A stretch of 64,000 nt of DNA, from assembly GCF_021018805.1 (NCBI RefSeq), contig NC_086256.1, positions 12,900,032 to 12,964,031 on the forward strand, given 5' to 3'. A model generated the notes under the pieces. It had not been told where the DNA came from. It did no database searches and saw only the letters and a list, made by a program, of their open reading frames with translations. A program made the translations under genes and the position numbers. Positions within the stretch are counted from its first letter, which is position 1. The number at the start of each line of letters is the position of its first letter. This DNA comes from Prinia subflava. Lineage: Eukaryota; Chordata; Aves; Passeriformes; Cisticolidae. Shown one piece after another: positions 63,891-64,000 of this stretch.

Positions 63891-64000
63891 TAAATTTACA
63901 GGATCTTTTGTAAGGTTGTCATTTTACACACATCTCTGCCAGACACATTGACTTTGATTGAGATTGCTTGCTCTGCTAAACTCATATGTATTTTAAGTAT

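Noticed and set aside
1..64000. CpG island promoter, tRNA, rRNA, known microRNA precursor or CRISPR array
   Set aside because: Scanned by eye for these signatures; nothing met even a weak standard apart from the mild CpG enrichment near 25.0-25.6 kb.

Overview
This window reads as vertebrate, almost certainly avian, nuclear DNA from inside a very long intron or a gene desert. It is AT-rich, CpG-poor and dense in stop codons in all six frames. The longest open frame is only 192 codons. I see no operons, ribosome binding sites, rRNA, tRNA or CRISPR. Three observations point to a bird. There is a complete solo endogenous-retrovirus LTR of a type I recognise from bird genomes (29935-30491, minus strand, TG...CA ends, identical 5-bp target duplications). 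There is a short CR1-type terminus with the TCATAGAATCATAGAAT signature (about 32063). Repeat density is otherwise very low. Several long TTTGG/CCAAA-type simple tracts (for example 27601-27692, 48540-48675, 57083-57196) suggest a songbird, but that is only an inference.

Layout. 1-19 kb is mostly unannotatable single-copy DNA, with one MIR-like SINE relic (2775-2935), a 40-T run and small A/C-rich tracts. 19-22 kb holds two blocks that look like conserved regulatory DNA. 25.0-25.6 kb is a CpG-bearing block containing a possible first coding exon on the plus strand (ATG at 25481, donor at 25541) and an overlapping minus-strand open frame. 28.9-30.5 kb holds an antisense pair of long open frames and then the solo LTR. 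32.0-32.3 kb has the CR1 fragment and a perfect 12-bp hairpin. 35.0-35.8 kb has the best plus-strand internal exon candidate (35033-35093) and a weaker minus-strand one. 43.0-43.3 kb has a minus-strand exon candidate whose acceptor lies at the edge of a 60-bp palindrome. 44.2 kb has a strong acceptor followed by a short hydrophobic frame. 56-60 kb has two further exon-like segments and a textbook-looking juxtaposed acceptor/donor (59275-59282) that fits a recursive-splicing site. 62-63.5 kb is a cluster of homeodomain-motif-rich segments typical of developmental enhancers.

Interpretation. Most splice-like signals are on the plus strand, so the simplest model is that the window lies in one or more long introns of a plus-strand gene, with an internal alternative promoter near 25.5 kb, occasional small exons, a recursive splice site and many enhancers. 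None of the putative peptides could be matched to a named gene by eye, so no gene symbols are given. All exon calls are hypotheses that RNA or cross-species alignment must decide. No previously undescribed system is demonstrated; the recursive-splice candidate and the three better exon candidates are the most worth testing.
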